Source of the DNA: Gammaproteobacteria bacterium
Lineage (GTDB): Bacteria > Pseudomonadota > Gammaproteobacteria > Steroidobacterales > Woeseiaceae
Assembly: GCA_030429005.1 (NCBI GenBank)
Contig: JAUIDP010000016.1
Span: 1-52,205 of the forward strand
Length of the DNA stretch: 52,205 bases
Direction: 5' to 3'
Position numbers and translations under genes: made by a program. This document shows, in pieces, positions 31,312 through 41,325 of the stretch (position 1 is the first letter of the stretch; every line of letters begins with the position of its first letter). The notes below the pieces were generated by a model. It was given only the letters and a program-made list of their open reading frames with translations. It did no database searches and was not told the DNA's origin.

Positions 31312-31354
31312 TTACCTTCTCTTTTCAGCGCCAACAACCGGGCATACGCACCCC

Positions 31355-32191
31355 TTACTCCCGATCTTTCAGCGCCAATATCCGCGCGTAGTGTTCGTTG
31401 CGTTTGGTGCCGGTAATCCTCGCAGCGACGCGGGCTGCGTCTTTGGCGGACATGACCGCAGAAAGCTCGGTCAGCAGGACGTCCTCCTCCCAGGACGACG
31501 CGGACCCGGCGATCGTACCGGCAACGACGATAACGAATTCGCCCTTGCACGGGATATCGCCTTCGTCCAGCTGTTGCAGCAGCGCAGCCAGTGGGGCCTG
31601 CAAGCATTGCTCGTGCAGCTTCGTCAACTCGCGGCCGATAAAGGCCGGCCGGTCGTTGCCGAATGCCTCGCACATGGCGACGAGGCTGTCGCGGACGCGA
31701 TGCACCGACTCGTAGAAAACCATGCTGCGGGGCTCCGCCCCAAGCGCACGCAGTCGCTCGGCGCGCGCCCGGGGTTTGGCCGGCAGGAAGCCCTCGAAAC
31801 AGAACCGGTCCGTCGGCAGACCGGCCGCGGACAGGGCCGCCACGACGGCGCTCGGGCCCGCCACCGGCACAACACGAAGACCTGCGGCGTGGGCCGCGGC
31901 GACGAGACGATAACCCGGGTCGCTGATCAGCGGCGTACCGGCATCGCTGACCAGCGCGACGTCCTTGCCGGCGGTAATTTCCTCGATAAGGACCGCCACG
32001 ACCTGGTCCTCGTTGTGGTCGTGCAGCGCTATTAGTGGTGTTTTCACGCCGAAATACGATAGTAATCGACCGGTGTGCCGGGTATCCTCGGCGGCAACAA
32101 GACCCGCGTTTTCAAGCGTGTGCCGGGCTCTCGGCGACAGATCATCGCGGTTACCGATGGGCGTTGCCACCACAAACAACGTTCCGCTCAT
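31355..32191 (-). CDS. rsmI: 16S rRNA (cytidine1402-2'-O)-methyltransferase RsmI
   Basis: SAM-dependent tetrapyrrole-methylase-fold enzyme that 2'-O-methylates C1402 of 16S rRNA (278 aa). LFVVATPIGNRDDLSPRA at the N-terminus, AEDTRHTGRLL, the SAM-contact VSDAGTPLISDPGYRLV and the FYESVHRV motif are all present. It is divergent from lpoA with 22 bases between the starts, so the promoters overlap. Works on the same nucleotide as RsmH. Confidence 0.98.
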   Translation of the reverse strand: MSGTLFVVATPIGNRDDLSPRARHTLENAGLVAAEDTRHTGRLLSYFGVKTPLIALHDHNEDQVVAVLIEEITAGKDVALVSDAGTPLISDPGYRLVAAAHAAGLRVVPVAGPSAVVAALSAAGLPTDRFCFEGFLPAKPRARAERLRALGAEPRSMVFYESVHRVRDSLVAMCEAFGNDRPAFIGRELTKLHEQCLQAPLAALLQQLDEGDIPCKGEFVIVVAGTIAGSASSWEEDVLLTELSAVMSAKDAARVAARITGTKRNEHYARILALKDRE

Positions 32192-32213
32192 TTCAGGACG
32201 ACTTGAATTGCCA

Positions 32214-34235
32214 ATGAATTTCTCAACACCAGAAGAGACGACCGTTGAACACGGGATTCACGTACCCGCCCTGCGACATCCTGCACGCGGATTGCGGGCT
32301 TTGGCAAGGCTGTTGCTCCTCGCCTGCATGGCCTTCATCCTGTCAGCCTGCGGGTCAACCGGTGGCGGCTTCAGCAGCAGTTCGGGCGAAGGACGTGCCG
32401 AGCGCCAGGCACAGAATGGTGACTATCATGCTGCGGCGGCGACCTACGTCGACCTTGCGTCGACCGCGGTCGGTGCCGAGCGTGACCGCCTGACGCTGCT
32501 GGCCGTCGAGCAGTGGCTGAATGCCGGCGATGCGGCGCGCGCCGGCAACGCGTTCGCTGCCATTACACGGCCCGCTGATGCCGGAACCCGTCACCTGTGG
32601 GACACCAACTCGGCGACGCTGAAACTGTATGCCGGCGATGCCGACGGCGCGCTGGAAACGCTGGAAAGCCTGAGCCGGGAGCCGCTGAGCCGCAAACGGC
32701 GCCTGCGCGTCGATGCCTTGCGCGCCGATGCCTGGGTGCAGAAAGACGACCCGGCCCGGGCGGTGGAATTGATGACCAAGCGCGAGTCGATGCTGACCAG
32801 CTCTCGGGACATCGACAGGAACCGACAACACCTCTGGCAGGCCCTGTTGAGTAGCGATCCCGCCGTACTCCGCGCAAGCGCCGAATTGACGCTGGACGAA
32901 AACACGCGTGGCTGGCTGAGCCTGAGCTCGCTGGCCGCGTCGACCGGCCAGCAGGGCATCGGCTGGACCAACGGCGCCGTGCGCTGGCGCAGCACCCACC
33001 CCGGGCACCCGGCCATGACGATCGTCGACGATCTCTCTCTGCCCGATGAGATCATCCTCGACTACCCGAAGAAAATTGCGCTGTTGCTGCCGCTATCCGG
33101 CCGTGCCGAGCGGGCCGGCCGCGCCGTGCAGAACGGCTTCATGGGTGCGTATTTCTCGTCGCTGGAATCTTTGGACGAGGCGCAGTCCATCAGGGTTTAT
33201 GACGTCAGCGCCGAGGGCGGCGCCAGCGCTGCATATGGCAATGCCGTCGCCGACGGTGCCGAGTTCGTTATTGGCCCGCTGCTGAAAGATAGCGTCATCG
33301 AGCTGGCCAACGACATTCTCGTACCGGTACCGGTCCTGACGCTGAACTATCTACCCGATGAAATCCTCGCGCCGCCTGGCCTGTACCAGTTCGCGCTGGC
33401 GCCGGAGGACGAAGCACGCAGCGCAGCTTTTCGCGCGATCAGTGACGGGCATGTCCGCAGCGTCGCGCTGGTTCCGAACAACGACTGGGGCCGACGTGTC
33501 CTGTCGGCGTTCGCCACCGAGTACGAATCACTCGGCGGAACGCTGCTCGACTATCGCAGCTACACGCCCGCCAACCCGGATTTTTCCAACACGATCGAAG
33601 AGCTGATGTCCCTGTCCGGCAGCGTGCAGCGTTACCGGCGTCTGCGCGCAAATCTCGGCGGCCCGCTGCAGTTCGATCCGCGGCGCCGCCAGGACACCGA
33701 CTTTATATTCCTGGCTGCCGACGCGGCCACTGGCCGGTTGCTGAAGTCGCAACTCAAGTTCCACTACTCCGGCGACATTCCGGCCTACTCGACCTCGTCG
33801 ATCTATGAGCGCGACGGCCGGTCGAACAGCGACCTGAACGGCATCATGTTCGCGGATGCGCCATGGCAGATCGCTCCGCAGTTATGGCTCGGACACCTGC
33901 CATCGCTGTATGCGGATCAGTTTCCGGATGAACGACGCCTGAGCCGGCTACATGCCATGGGCTACGACGCCTACCAGCTGATTGCTTCGCTCTACACCGC
34001 GCACAGCGGCGATATGCTCGAAATCGACGGCGCTACCGGCAACCTGTATCTCGATGTCGACGGCCGCGTACACCGTCGCCTGGCCTGGGCACAATTCCAG
34101 GGCGGCGAACCGGTACCGTTGCCCGAACCGGCACAGCCGGGCGGGCCGATTCGGGACACCAGCAAGGATGCCGAGGTCCAGCAGCCACTCGGCGCCGATG
34201 ACGAATCTTGGTACGAGCAGACAACAGGCTTGTAG
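32214..34235 (+). CDS. lpoA: Outer-membrane lipoprotein activator of PBP1a, LpoA
   Basis: Lipoprotein that reaches through peptidoglycan to stimulate PBP1a (673 aa; E. coli 678). The lipobox ILSAC places the lipidated Cys at residue 46. A helical TPR-like domain (about 60-270) precedes a two-lobed periplasmic-binding-protein fold (about 285-640; KKIALLLPLSGRAERAG starts it). The ATG at 32214 leaves an unusually long n-region of about 27 residues; a TTG at 32292 would give a compact 20-residue signal but lacks an SD. Order rsmI-lpoA-yraN is conserved. Confidence 0.93.
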   Translation: MNFSTPEETTVEHGIHVPALRHPARGLRALARLLLLACMAFILSACGSTGGGFSSSSGEGRAERQAQNGDYHAAAATYVDLASTAVGAERDRLTLLAVEQWLNAGDAARAGNAFAAITRPADAGTRHLWDTNSATLKLYAGDADGALETLESLSREPLSRKRRLRVDALRADAWVQKDDPARAVELMTKRESMLTSSRDIDRNRQHLWQALLSSDPAVLRASAELTLDENTRGWLSLSSLAASTGQQGIGWTNGAVRWRSTHPGHPAMTIVDDLSLPDEIILDYPKKIALLLPLSGRAERAGRAVQNGFMGAYFSSLESLDEAQSIRVYDVSAEGGASAAYGNAVADGAEFVIGPLLKDSVIELANDILVPVPVLTLNYLPDEILAPPGLYQFALAPEDEARSAAFRAISDGHVRSVALVPNNDWGRRVLSAFATEYESLGGTLLDYRSYTPANPDFSNTIEELMSLSGSVQRYRRLRANLGGPLQFDPRRRQDTDFIFLAADAATGRLLKSQLKFHYSGDIPAYSTSSIYERDGRSNSDLNGIMFADAPWQIAPQLWLGHLPSLYADQFPDERRLSRLHAMGYDAYQLIASLYTAHSGDMLEIDGATGNLYLDVDGRVHRRLAWAQFQGGEPVPLPEPAQPGGPIRDTSKDAEVQQPLGADDESWYEQTTGL

Positions 34236-34594
34236 GCGACGGCGCCGAAAACTTCGCGTTTCGTTATCTCAGGCAGCGCGGTCTCGCACCCGTTCGGCGA
34301 AATTTTTCCTGCCGCCTCGGTGAACTCGATTTAATCATGCGTGATGGCGAATGCCTGGTGGTCGTCGAAGTACGTTACCGTGGCAGTCGCTCGCTGGTCG
34401 CGGCCGAACTGACAGTCGATACGCGCAAGCAGGCAAAAATCATCCGTACGACGGCCATGTTTCTTGCATGGAATGAGCGCTATGCAACGATGCCGTTACG
34501 ATTTGACGTTGTCGCGATTGACAGCGATGCCGACGGCAAGCGCTCGGTACGCTGGATACAGGACGCGTTCCGGCCCGCTGACGGGCGGCTGTAA
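34208..34594 (+). CDS. yraN: YraN/UPF0102 family endonuclease-like protein
   Basis: A small protein of 128 aa with a predicted Holliday-junction-resolvase-like (PD-(D/E)XK) fold. The motif set is visible: GELDLIM, then VVVEVRYRG, then RFDVVAID near the C-terminus. Function is not firmly established in the family. It begins with TTG, the first possible start after an in-frame TGA at 34199, and overlaps the last 28 bases of lpoA. Its stop is adjacent to the convergent sspB stop. Confidence 0.9.
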   Translation: MVRADNRLVGDGAENFAFRYLRQRGLAPVRRNFSCRLGELDLIMRDGECLVVVEVRYRGSRSLVAAELTVDTRKQAKIIRTTAMFLAWNERYATMPLRFDVVAIDSDADGKRSVRWIQDAFRPADGRL

Positions 34595-35002
34595 TTACTT
34601 GACGACGCGCAGGTGCGGGCGCTGCTGGCGCGGCGGTTCGTCGAGTGACGTCGTCTGGACAGCCTGTTCTGCAGATGTCTCGGCATCGTGCGAGAAAATC
34701 ATGCCCTGGCCGGTTTCACGGGCATAAATCCCGAGTACCGATTTCATCGGCACCCAGACATCGAACGGAACGCCGGAAAAGCGTGCGCGAAAGCTGATCG
34801 CACTATTGGTCAGCTTGAGATTGTGCGCGGCAGTCTCGCTGATATTCAGGATGATCTTGCCGTCCTTGACGTGTTCCGGGGGCACGGTCACACCGTCGAC
34901 ACCGGCATCGACGACAATATGCGGCGTATGCACATTGTCGCCCATCCACTCGTGCATGGCGCGAATCAGGTATGGTCGTTTTGAGCGGCTTGGATTATTC
35001 AA
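34595..35002 (-). CDS. sspB: ClpXP adaptor SspB
   Basis: Adaptor that delivers ssrA-tagged and other substrates to ClpXP (135 aa). The SspB fold is recognised from RPYLIRAMHEWM, TPHIVVD and LNISETAAHNL. A shortened acidic/polar linker leads to the C-terminal PHLRVVK, the ClpX-docking peptide. The start is a TTG; the only strong SD (GGAGG) is 21 bases upstream, which is odd, and no in-frame ATG or GTG lies before it. It follows sspA by 83 bases. Confidence 0.94.
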   Translation of the reverse strand: MNNPSRSKRPYLIRAMHEWMGDNVHTPHIVVDAGVDGVTVPPEHVKDGKIILNISETAAHNLKLTNSAISFRARFSGVPFDVWVPMKSVLGIYARETGQGMIFSHDAETSAEQAVQTTSLDEPPRQQRPHLRVVK

Positions 35003-35085
35003 TTTATTATAAGCCTGGTGTTTCCTCCAACAGCGCCAAGCTTAGCATTGTTTTGCCCGCAATGGCTGTTGGTGACATAAGCTGG

Positions 35086-35715
35086 TTACAGGCGCATCTC
35101 CTGCTCGAGTTCGGTCATGCTGCGCTGGAACGAATGGCGCGCAAACACACGCTCCATATAGCCTTCGATCGCCTCTGCCTGGGCACCGAGATCGATGCCA
35201 TAGACCGGCAAACGCCACAGAATTGGCGCAATACTGGCGTCAACCAGCGAAAATTCGTCGCTCAGAAAGTACGGCCGGGCACCGAACAACTCGTTGCTTT
35301 GTAAAATACTTTCGCGCAACAGCTTGCGCGACTTGCTGCTGAGCTTGCCGTCGGCGGTTGATTCCGCTTCCTCGGCAATCGAATACCAGTCGGTCTCGAT
35401 GCGAAACAGGGCCAGGCGAAACTGGGCACGCATGACCGGGTCCACCGGCATCAGCGGCGGGTGTGGGAAGCGCTCATCGAGATACTCGATGATGACCCGC
35501 GAGTCGTACAGCGTCAGGTCCCGGTCCACGAGGGTCGGCACCGTGTGGTACGGGTTCAGGTCCATCAGGTCCTCGGGCAGGTCATTGCCGAGTACATTGG
35601 ATATCTCGATGTTGATATTTTTCTCGGCCAACACCAGCCGCGTTCTGTGACTGTGAATGTCGGTCGGCCTGGAAAACAAAGTCATTACAGAACGTCTATT
35701 GGCGATAACTGCCAT
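35086..35715 (-). CDS. sspA: Stringent starvation protein A (RNA polymerase-associated)
   Basis: Glutathione-transferase-fold protein that binds RNA polymerase and adjusts transcription in starvation and acid stress (209 aa). A thioredoxin-like N-terminal domain (about 11-85, with YHTVPTLVDRDLTLYDSRVIIEYL) precedes the helical C-domain. The upstream ATG at 35715 gives a 10-residue extension; MTLFSRPTD (second Met) may be the real start. It sits 58 bases after petC and is probably part of the petABC-sspAB transcript. Confidence 0.95.
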   Translation of the reverse strand: MAVIANRRSVMTLFSRPTDIHSHRTRLVLAEKNINIEISNVLGNDLPEDLMDLNPYHTVPTLVDRDLTLYDSRVIIEYLDERFPHPPLMPVDPVMRAQFRLALFRIETDWYSIAEEAESTADGKLSSKSRKLLRESILQSNELFGARPYFLSDEFSLVDASIAPILWRLPVYGIDLGAQAEAIEGYMERVFARHSFQRSMTELEQEMRL

Positions 35716-35773
35716 TTTGGAATTCCTCGAATTGCGTGTTTTTGGTGCTGATCTGGTTACTGCGTCAGCTTGT

Positions 35774-36550
35774 TCAGTGCACGTCCTTCCAGATCTGCTT
35801 CTTCAGCATCAGCGCGATGATGAAGAACACGATCAGGTACATGATCACCCAGGTTCCGATCTTGCGACGTTCGCCCCGAATTGGCTCTGCGATATAGGCC
35901 AGGAAGTTAACGGTATCGCGCACGAAAATATCGTAGTCCTCGGCATCCAGCGTCCCGGGCGATACCTGTTCGAAGTGTTCGAAATGGACCGTCGTCGAAA
36001 CGTTTCCCTCACTGTCGGTTTCCTCGTGTTCGGAAAACACGGCGCGCTGGTAGCCCTGCAACTCCCACAGGACGTGCGGCATGCTGGTCGCCGGCATAAC
36101 GATATTATCCACGCCGGTCGGACTTTCTTCCTGTACATAGAAACTCTTCAGGAAGGTGTAAATGTAGTCTGCACCCCTGGCGCGCGCCATCAATGACAGG
36201 TCCGGCGGCGCAGTGCCGTACCAGCGCTCGGCGTCAGCGGCCGGCATCGCCGAACGAATCGTCTCGAATGTCTTCTCGGCGTTAAACATCAGGTTGTCGA
36301 CCAGTTGCTCCTCGGACAGCTCGAGGTGCTTGCCAATCGTATTGAAACGGACGTACTGCGCGGAATGACAGCCCGAGCAGTAATTCATGAAATTACTTGC
36401 CCCGCGCTGCAATGACGGAATCTGCCCGGGGTCAATATCCGCTTTCTCCAGCTCCGCGCCTCCGCCTGCAGCGAAAACCGGCGCTGCCAGCAAACCGGCG
36501 AGCGTCGTGGCGACAGTGTAATGAGCAATGCGCTTGAGATAGTTGTTCAT
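35774..36550 (-). CDS. petC: Cytochrome c1 of the bc1 complex
   Basis: Membrane-anchored c-type cytochrome that accepts electrons from the Rieske protein (258 aa). A cleavable signal peptide ends near residue 28. The haem-binding motif CSGCH is at 58-62 and the likely axial ligand is Met157 in SMPHVLW. A C-terminal transmembrane anchor spans about 234-252. It follows petB by one base. Confidence 0.97.
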   Translation of the reverse strand: MNNYLKRIAHYTVATTLAGLLAAPVFAAGGGAELEKADIDPGQIPSLQRGASNFMNYCSGCHSAQYVRFNTIGKHLELSEEQLVDNLMFNAEKTFETIRSAMPAADAERWYGTAPPDLSLMARARGADYIYTFLKSFYVQEESPTGVDNIVMPATSMPHVLWELQGYQRAVFSEHEETDSEGNVSTTVHFEHFEQVSPGTLDAEDYDIFVRDTVNFLAYIAEPIRGERRKIGTWVIMYLIVFFIIALMLKKQIWKDVH

Positions 36551-36551
36551 G

Positions 36552-37793
36552 CTAAACCACCCTGTCCGGTACCGGCTTGGTCTTGTCGATGGTTGTGTAG
36601 TACGGCATCAACAGGAAGAACGCGAAATAGATGACAGCAAAGATCCGGGCTGCCAGCACATAAATGCCTTCCGCGGGTTGCACGCCCAGCCAGCCCAGCG
36701 AAATGAAGCTGATGACAAACAGCGTCAACGCAGACTTGTAAATCCAGCCACGATAACGAATGGACTTGACCCGCGCCCGGTCCAGCCACGGCAGGAACAC
36801 CGGCAGCACCACCGACAAGCCGAACAGGATGAAACCCCACAGCTTGTCCGGTACGGCACGCAAAATGGCGTAGAACGGCGTGAAGTACCAGACCGGCGCA
36901 ATATGCTCCGGTGTCGCCTTGATGTTGGCCGGCTCGAAATTCGCGTACTCGAGGAAATAGCCGCCCATTTCCGGCGCGAAAAACAAGACGAAGGAAAACA
37001 CCATCAGGAAGACAATGATGGCAACGAGGTCCTTGCTGGTGTGGTACGGGTGAAACGCAACGCCGTCCAGCGGTACGCCATCCGGACCCTTGTGCTCCTT
37101 GATCTCGATGCCGTCCGGGTTGTTGGAACCAACCTCGTGCAACGCGACGATATGGACGAACACGAGCCCGATCAATGCCAGCGGCAATGCGATAACGTGC
37201 AGGGCGAAGAAACGGTTCAGCGTGATATCCGAAATCGAATAGTCGCCGCGGATAATCTCCACCAGCGCTTCGCCGATGCCCGGGATCGCACCGAACAATG
37301 AGATGATCACCTGCGCTCCCCAGTAGGACATCTGCCCCCAGGGCAACAGGTAGCCGGCGAACGCTTCTGCCATCAGCACAAAGAAGATCAACATGCCGAT
37401 GATCCAGATCAACTCCCGCGGCTTCTTGTACGAGCCATACAGCATTGCCCGGAACATGTGCAGGTAGACGACAATAAAAAAGAAGGATGCGCCGGTTGAA
37501 TGCATGTAGCGTATGAGCCAGCCCCACTCCACATCGCGCATGATGTATTCGACGGATGCAAAGGCCTCTTCGGCCGCCGGCTTGTAGTTCATCGTCAGGA
37601 AAATGCCGGTGAGCAGCTGGATAACCAGCACGACCATGGCGAGCACGCCGAACACGTACCAGAAATTGAAATTCTTGGACGCGTAGTACTCGGTCGCGTG
37701 GTATTTCATCGTCTCCGTGAACGGGAAACGATCGTCAATCCACTTCATGAAACCGCCTTTTGGCTGACCGACTTCTGCTTCGATTTTTGCCAT
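36552..37793 (-). CDS. petB: Cytochrome b of the bc1 complex
   Basis: Core quinol-oxidising membrane subunit (413 aa) with two b haems. Ligand pairs are His98/His112 and His199/His214, with the spacing of bc1-type cytochrome b. About eight membrane helices are visible. At the quinol oxidation site the usual PEWY motif reads PVWY (300-303), replacing the glutamate; this variant is known from other beta- and gammaproteobacteria (from memory). The ATG shares one base with the petA stop. Confidence 0.98.
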   Translation of the reverse strand: MAKIEAEVGQPKGGFMKWIDDRFPFTETMKYHATEYYASKNFNFWYVFGVLAMVVLVIQLLTGIFLTMNYKPAAEEAFASVEYIMRDVEWGWLIRYMHSTGASFFFIVVYLHMFRAMLYGSYKKPRELIWIIGMLIFFVLMAEAFAGYLLPWGQMSYWGAQVIISLFGAIPGIGEALVEIIRGDYSISDITLNRFFALHVIALPLALIGLVFVHIVALHEVGSNNPDGIEIKEHKGPDGVPLDGVAFHPYHTSKDLVAIIVFLMVFSFVLFFAPEMGGYFLEYANFEPANIKATPEHIAPVWYFTPFYAILRAVPDKLWGFILFGLSVVLPVFLPWLDRARVKSIRYRGWIYKSALTLFVISFISLGWLGVQPAEGIYVLAARIFAVIYFAFFLLMPYYTTIDKTKPVPDRVV

Positions 37794-38389
37794 TACGCCG
37801 CTCCTGTGTCCTGGCCGATCAGGATCAAGTCATCGCGAACAAACCGGTACGGCGGGATGCGCAGGTTTGTCGGCGCCGGGACCCCTTTGAATACCCGTCC
37901 TGCCAGGTCGAATTTCGAGCCGTGACAGGGACAGAAAAATCCGCCATGCCAGTTTTCGCTGGGACGCACCTCGAAATCTTCGAGCGGCGCGCAACCCAGG
38001 TGGGTGCAGGAGCCTTCGACGACCAGGTATTCGGGCTTCACCGACCGCGTCGCATTTGCCGCGTAATCGGGCTGCTGGTCCGCCACTTCCGAATTCGGGT
38101 CGCGGAGCTCGTCAAGGCCCTCCGGCAGTCGCTCCAGCATCGCCTCCGACCGGCGCAGGACGAATACCAGTTTGCCGCGCCACAACACCCTGACCATCTC
38201 ACCCGGCTGCATCGAGCCAATCGGCACCTCGACGGGTGCGCCCAGCGCCTGCGCACGCGCGCTCGGCTGTAGCGACGCCAGGAACGGATACAAGGCAACC
38301 CCGGCACCGGCTGCTCCGGTGACCGCGGTTGCTACGGTCAGAAAATGACGTCGGTTACGATCGATGCGATCCGCGTCGTCTTCGCTCAT
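37793..38389 (-). CDS. petA: Rieske iron-sulfur subunit of the bc1 complex
   Basis: 2Fe-2S protein that carries electrons from quinol to cytochrome c1 (198 aa). An N-terminal RNRRHFL twin-arginine-like motif precedes the uncleaved transmembrane segment (about 17-40), consistent with Tat export. Cluster ligands are Cys128/His130 and Cys153/His156; Cys133 and Cys155 can form the family disulfide. First gene of the petABC unit. Confidence 0.97.
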   Translation of the reverse strand: MSEDDADRIDRNRRHFLTVATAVTGAAGAGVALYPFLASLQPSARAQALGAPVEVPIGSMQPGEMVRVLWRGKLVFVLRRSEAMLERLPEGLDELRDPNSEVADQQPDYAANATRSVKPEYLVVEGSCTHLGCAPLEDFEVRPSENWHGGFFCPCHGSKFDLAGRVFKGVPAPTNLRIPPYRFVRDDLILIGQDTGAA

Positions 38390-38542
38390 CAGGCACTCCC
38401 ATACGCCCGGCTGATCAAGGGTCGGTTTTAGTCCTTTATTTCAGCGCGTTTCTTGTTTTATGTCGTTACTGTTAGATTTGCAGCAGTCATTAATAATCGT
38501 CAGGATGAGGTCATATCGAGACCGCCGCTGAAATGAGCGCGC

Positions 38543-38548
38543 ATTATA
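38543..38548 (-). promoter_or_regulatory. Possible -10 element for petABC
   Basis: A perfect TATAAT on the minus strand, about 150 bases before the petA start. TGGCAA stands 18 bases upstream of it as a weak -35. The leader would be long; I see no clear secondary structure in it. Confidence 0.45.
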
Positions 38549-38612
38549 CACGGGGCCGCAGGAAATTTGCCAGCGCGGCGCCCAAAACAGACTGATTCGC
38601 AAAGGAATTTTG

Positions 38613-39686
38613 TTGTCCCGGGGTAAGTCAATTCTGTTGTTTGTCGTGCAGTCCATCGTCGTCGGGCTGGCGGCAGCATTTCTTGTCGTACTGATCCGTC
38701 CGGATTTGTTGCCGAGGATTGCGGCACCCAGCGGTTTTGCACCCGCGAGTTACGCCGACGCAGTGGACATCAGCGCCCCGGCAGTCGCCGCCATCTACAC
38801 AAAGCGGCTGGTCGAATACCGCCCGTCGGCCGACGAGCGACCGCGTTTTCGGATCGAATCCAGTGCCGCGTCCGCCGTCGTCATCGACCCGGACGGTTAT
38901 CTCGTTACCAATTTCCACGTCGTCGACGCCGTCGCCGAAATCAACGTGCAATTCAATGATGGCCGCATCGCAGAACCCGAGATCGTCGGTGTGGACGCCG
39001 AAACCGATCTCGCGCTATTGCGCGTGAACCTCGGCGAATTACCGGTTATCCCGCTCGGCAGTTCGAACCAGTTGCGCGTCGGCGATGTCGTCATGGCGAT
39101 CGGCAACCCCTACGGCATGGGCCGCTCCGTGACACAGGGCATCATCAGCGCAACCGGGCGCGGCAATATCTACCTCAACACCTTCGAGAACTATATCCAG
39201 ACGGACGCCGCGATCAACGCAGGCAACTCCGGCGGTGCGCTGATCAACGTCAACGGTCAACTGATCGGCATCAACACGGCTGTGTTGCAGCAGGACACCG
39301 GCACCGAAGGCATCGGCTTCGCGATTCCGGTGGACCTGGTCCGCGGCGTCGTCGACGAGTTGAAAACCCATGGCCGGGTCGTGCGTGGCTGGATGGGTTT
39401 TCGCCCGGATGACCTGACCCCGGCGGAGCGCACCGCCATGGGTATCGAGGGCGACATCGGCATACTGCTGGACGAGGTCCTGCCGGACAGCCCCGCTGCG
39501 GCCGCCGGGCTCAATCGTGGTGACGTTATCCTTGCGATCAACGGCGAACGGATTTTTTCCCAGCGCCAGGCGCGCTTGCTGGTGGCGGGCACGAGCCCCG
39601 GCGACAAGATCGAAATCCTCGGTCTGCGGGACCAGCAGCAGTTCACCGCGACGCTGGAGGTCGTGGAGCGGCCGCCCGAGCTCTAG
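38613..39686 (+). CDS. DegS/AlgW-type periplasmic serine protease
   Basis: Inner-membrane-anchored HtrA-family protease that, in relatives, senses misfolded outer-membrane proteins and cleaves the anti-sigma factor RseA/MucA (357 aa). A single N-terminal membrane helix (about 7-27) replaces a cleavable signal. The catalytic triad is His102 (NFHVVDA), Asp132 (ETDLALL) and Ser206 (GNSGG). Only one PDZ domain follows (about 250-345), which separates it from two-PDZ DegP/MucD. Start TTG at 38613 was preferred because AAGGA is 6 bases upstream; a TTG one codon earlier is too close. Confidence 0.93.
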   Translation: MSRGKSILLFVVQSIVVGLAAAFLVVLIRPDLLPRIAAPSGFAPASYADAVDISAPAVAAIYTKRLVEYRPSADERPRFRIESSAASAVVIDPDGYLVTNFHVVDAVAEINVQFNDGRIAEPEIVGVDAETDLALLRVNLGELPVIPLGSSNQLRVGDVVMAIGNPYGMGRSVTQGIISATGRGNIYLNTFENYIQTDAAINAGNSGGALINVNGQLIGINTAVLQQDTGTEGIGFAIPVDLVRGVVDELKTHGRVVRGWMGFRPDDLTPAERTAMGIEGDIGILLDEVLPDSPAAAAGLNRGDVILAINGERIFSQRQARLLVAGTSPGDKIEILGLRDQQQFTATLEVVERPPEL

Positions 39687-39699
39687 CCGCGGTGGTTTT

Positions 39700-40962
<1,263 letters not shown>

Positions 40963-41205
40963 CTAGTCCCCGTCTACCGCAGCTTCGTCCGGTGTCAACG
41001 CCCGAATGGACAAGGCATGAATTTCGTTGCCGACCAGCGTACCCAGCGTCCTGTAGACCATCTGGTGTCGTGCGATCGAGCGTTTGCCTTCAAATTCCGC
41101 AGCGATGACGACGGCAGCGAAGTGCGTATTGTCGTCGCTCATGACCCGGACCTCGGCGTTGTCGAATCCGGCATTGATCAGTTTTTCGATTTCCGTTGGG
41201 TTCAT
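40963..41205 (-). CDS. ibaG: BolA-family protein IbaG
   Basis: A small BolA/IbaG protein of 80 aa. BolA-like proteins bind 2Fe-2S clusters together with monothiol glutaredoxins. The fold is recognised from INAGFDNAEVRVMSDDNTHF and the helix-turn segment KRSIARHQMVYRTLG, with the conserved His. The pairing with murA (ibaG-murA) is conserved across gammaproteobacteria and favours IbaG over BolA. Confidence 0.94.
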   Translation of the reverse strand: MNPTEIEKLINAGFDNAEVRVMSDDNTHFAAVVIAAEFEGKRSIARHQMVYRTLGTLVGNEIHALSIRALTPDEAAVDGD

Positions 41206-41325
41206 TGTCGAACACGTTCCCGGCTTGCTATGAAAGGATTGGTTCCAGCGCGCGCAGTGTACCGATAAAGTACGGGTTGTGTATGATATCCGGCCCCGCG
41301 GCCGTTAGGCCGGTCGAGTTTATTA

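Noticed and set aside
38613-39686. The serine protease considered as DegP/MucD
   Set aside because: It has a membrane anchor and only one PDZ domain, as in DegS/AlgW.
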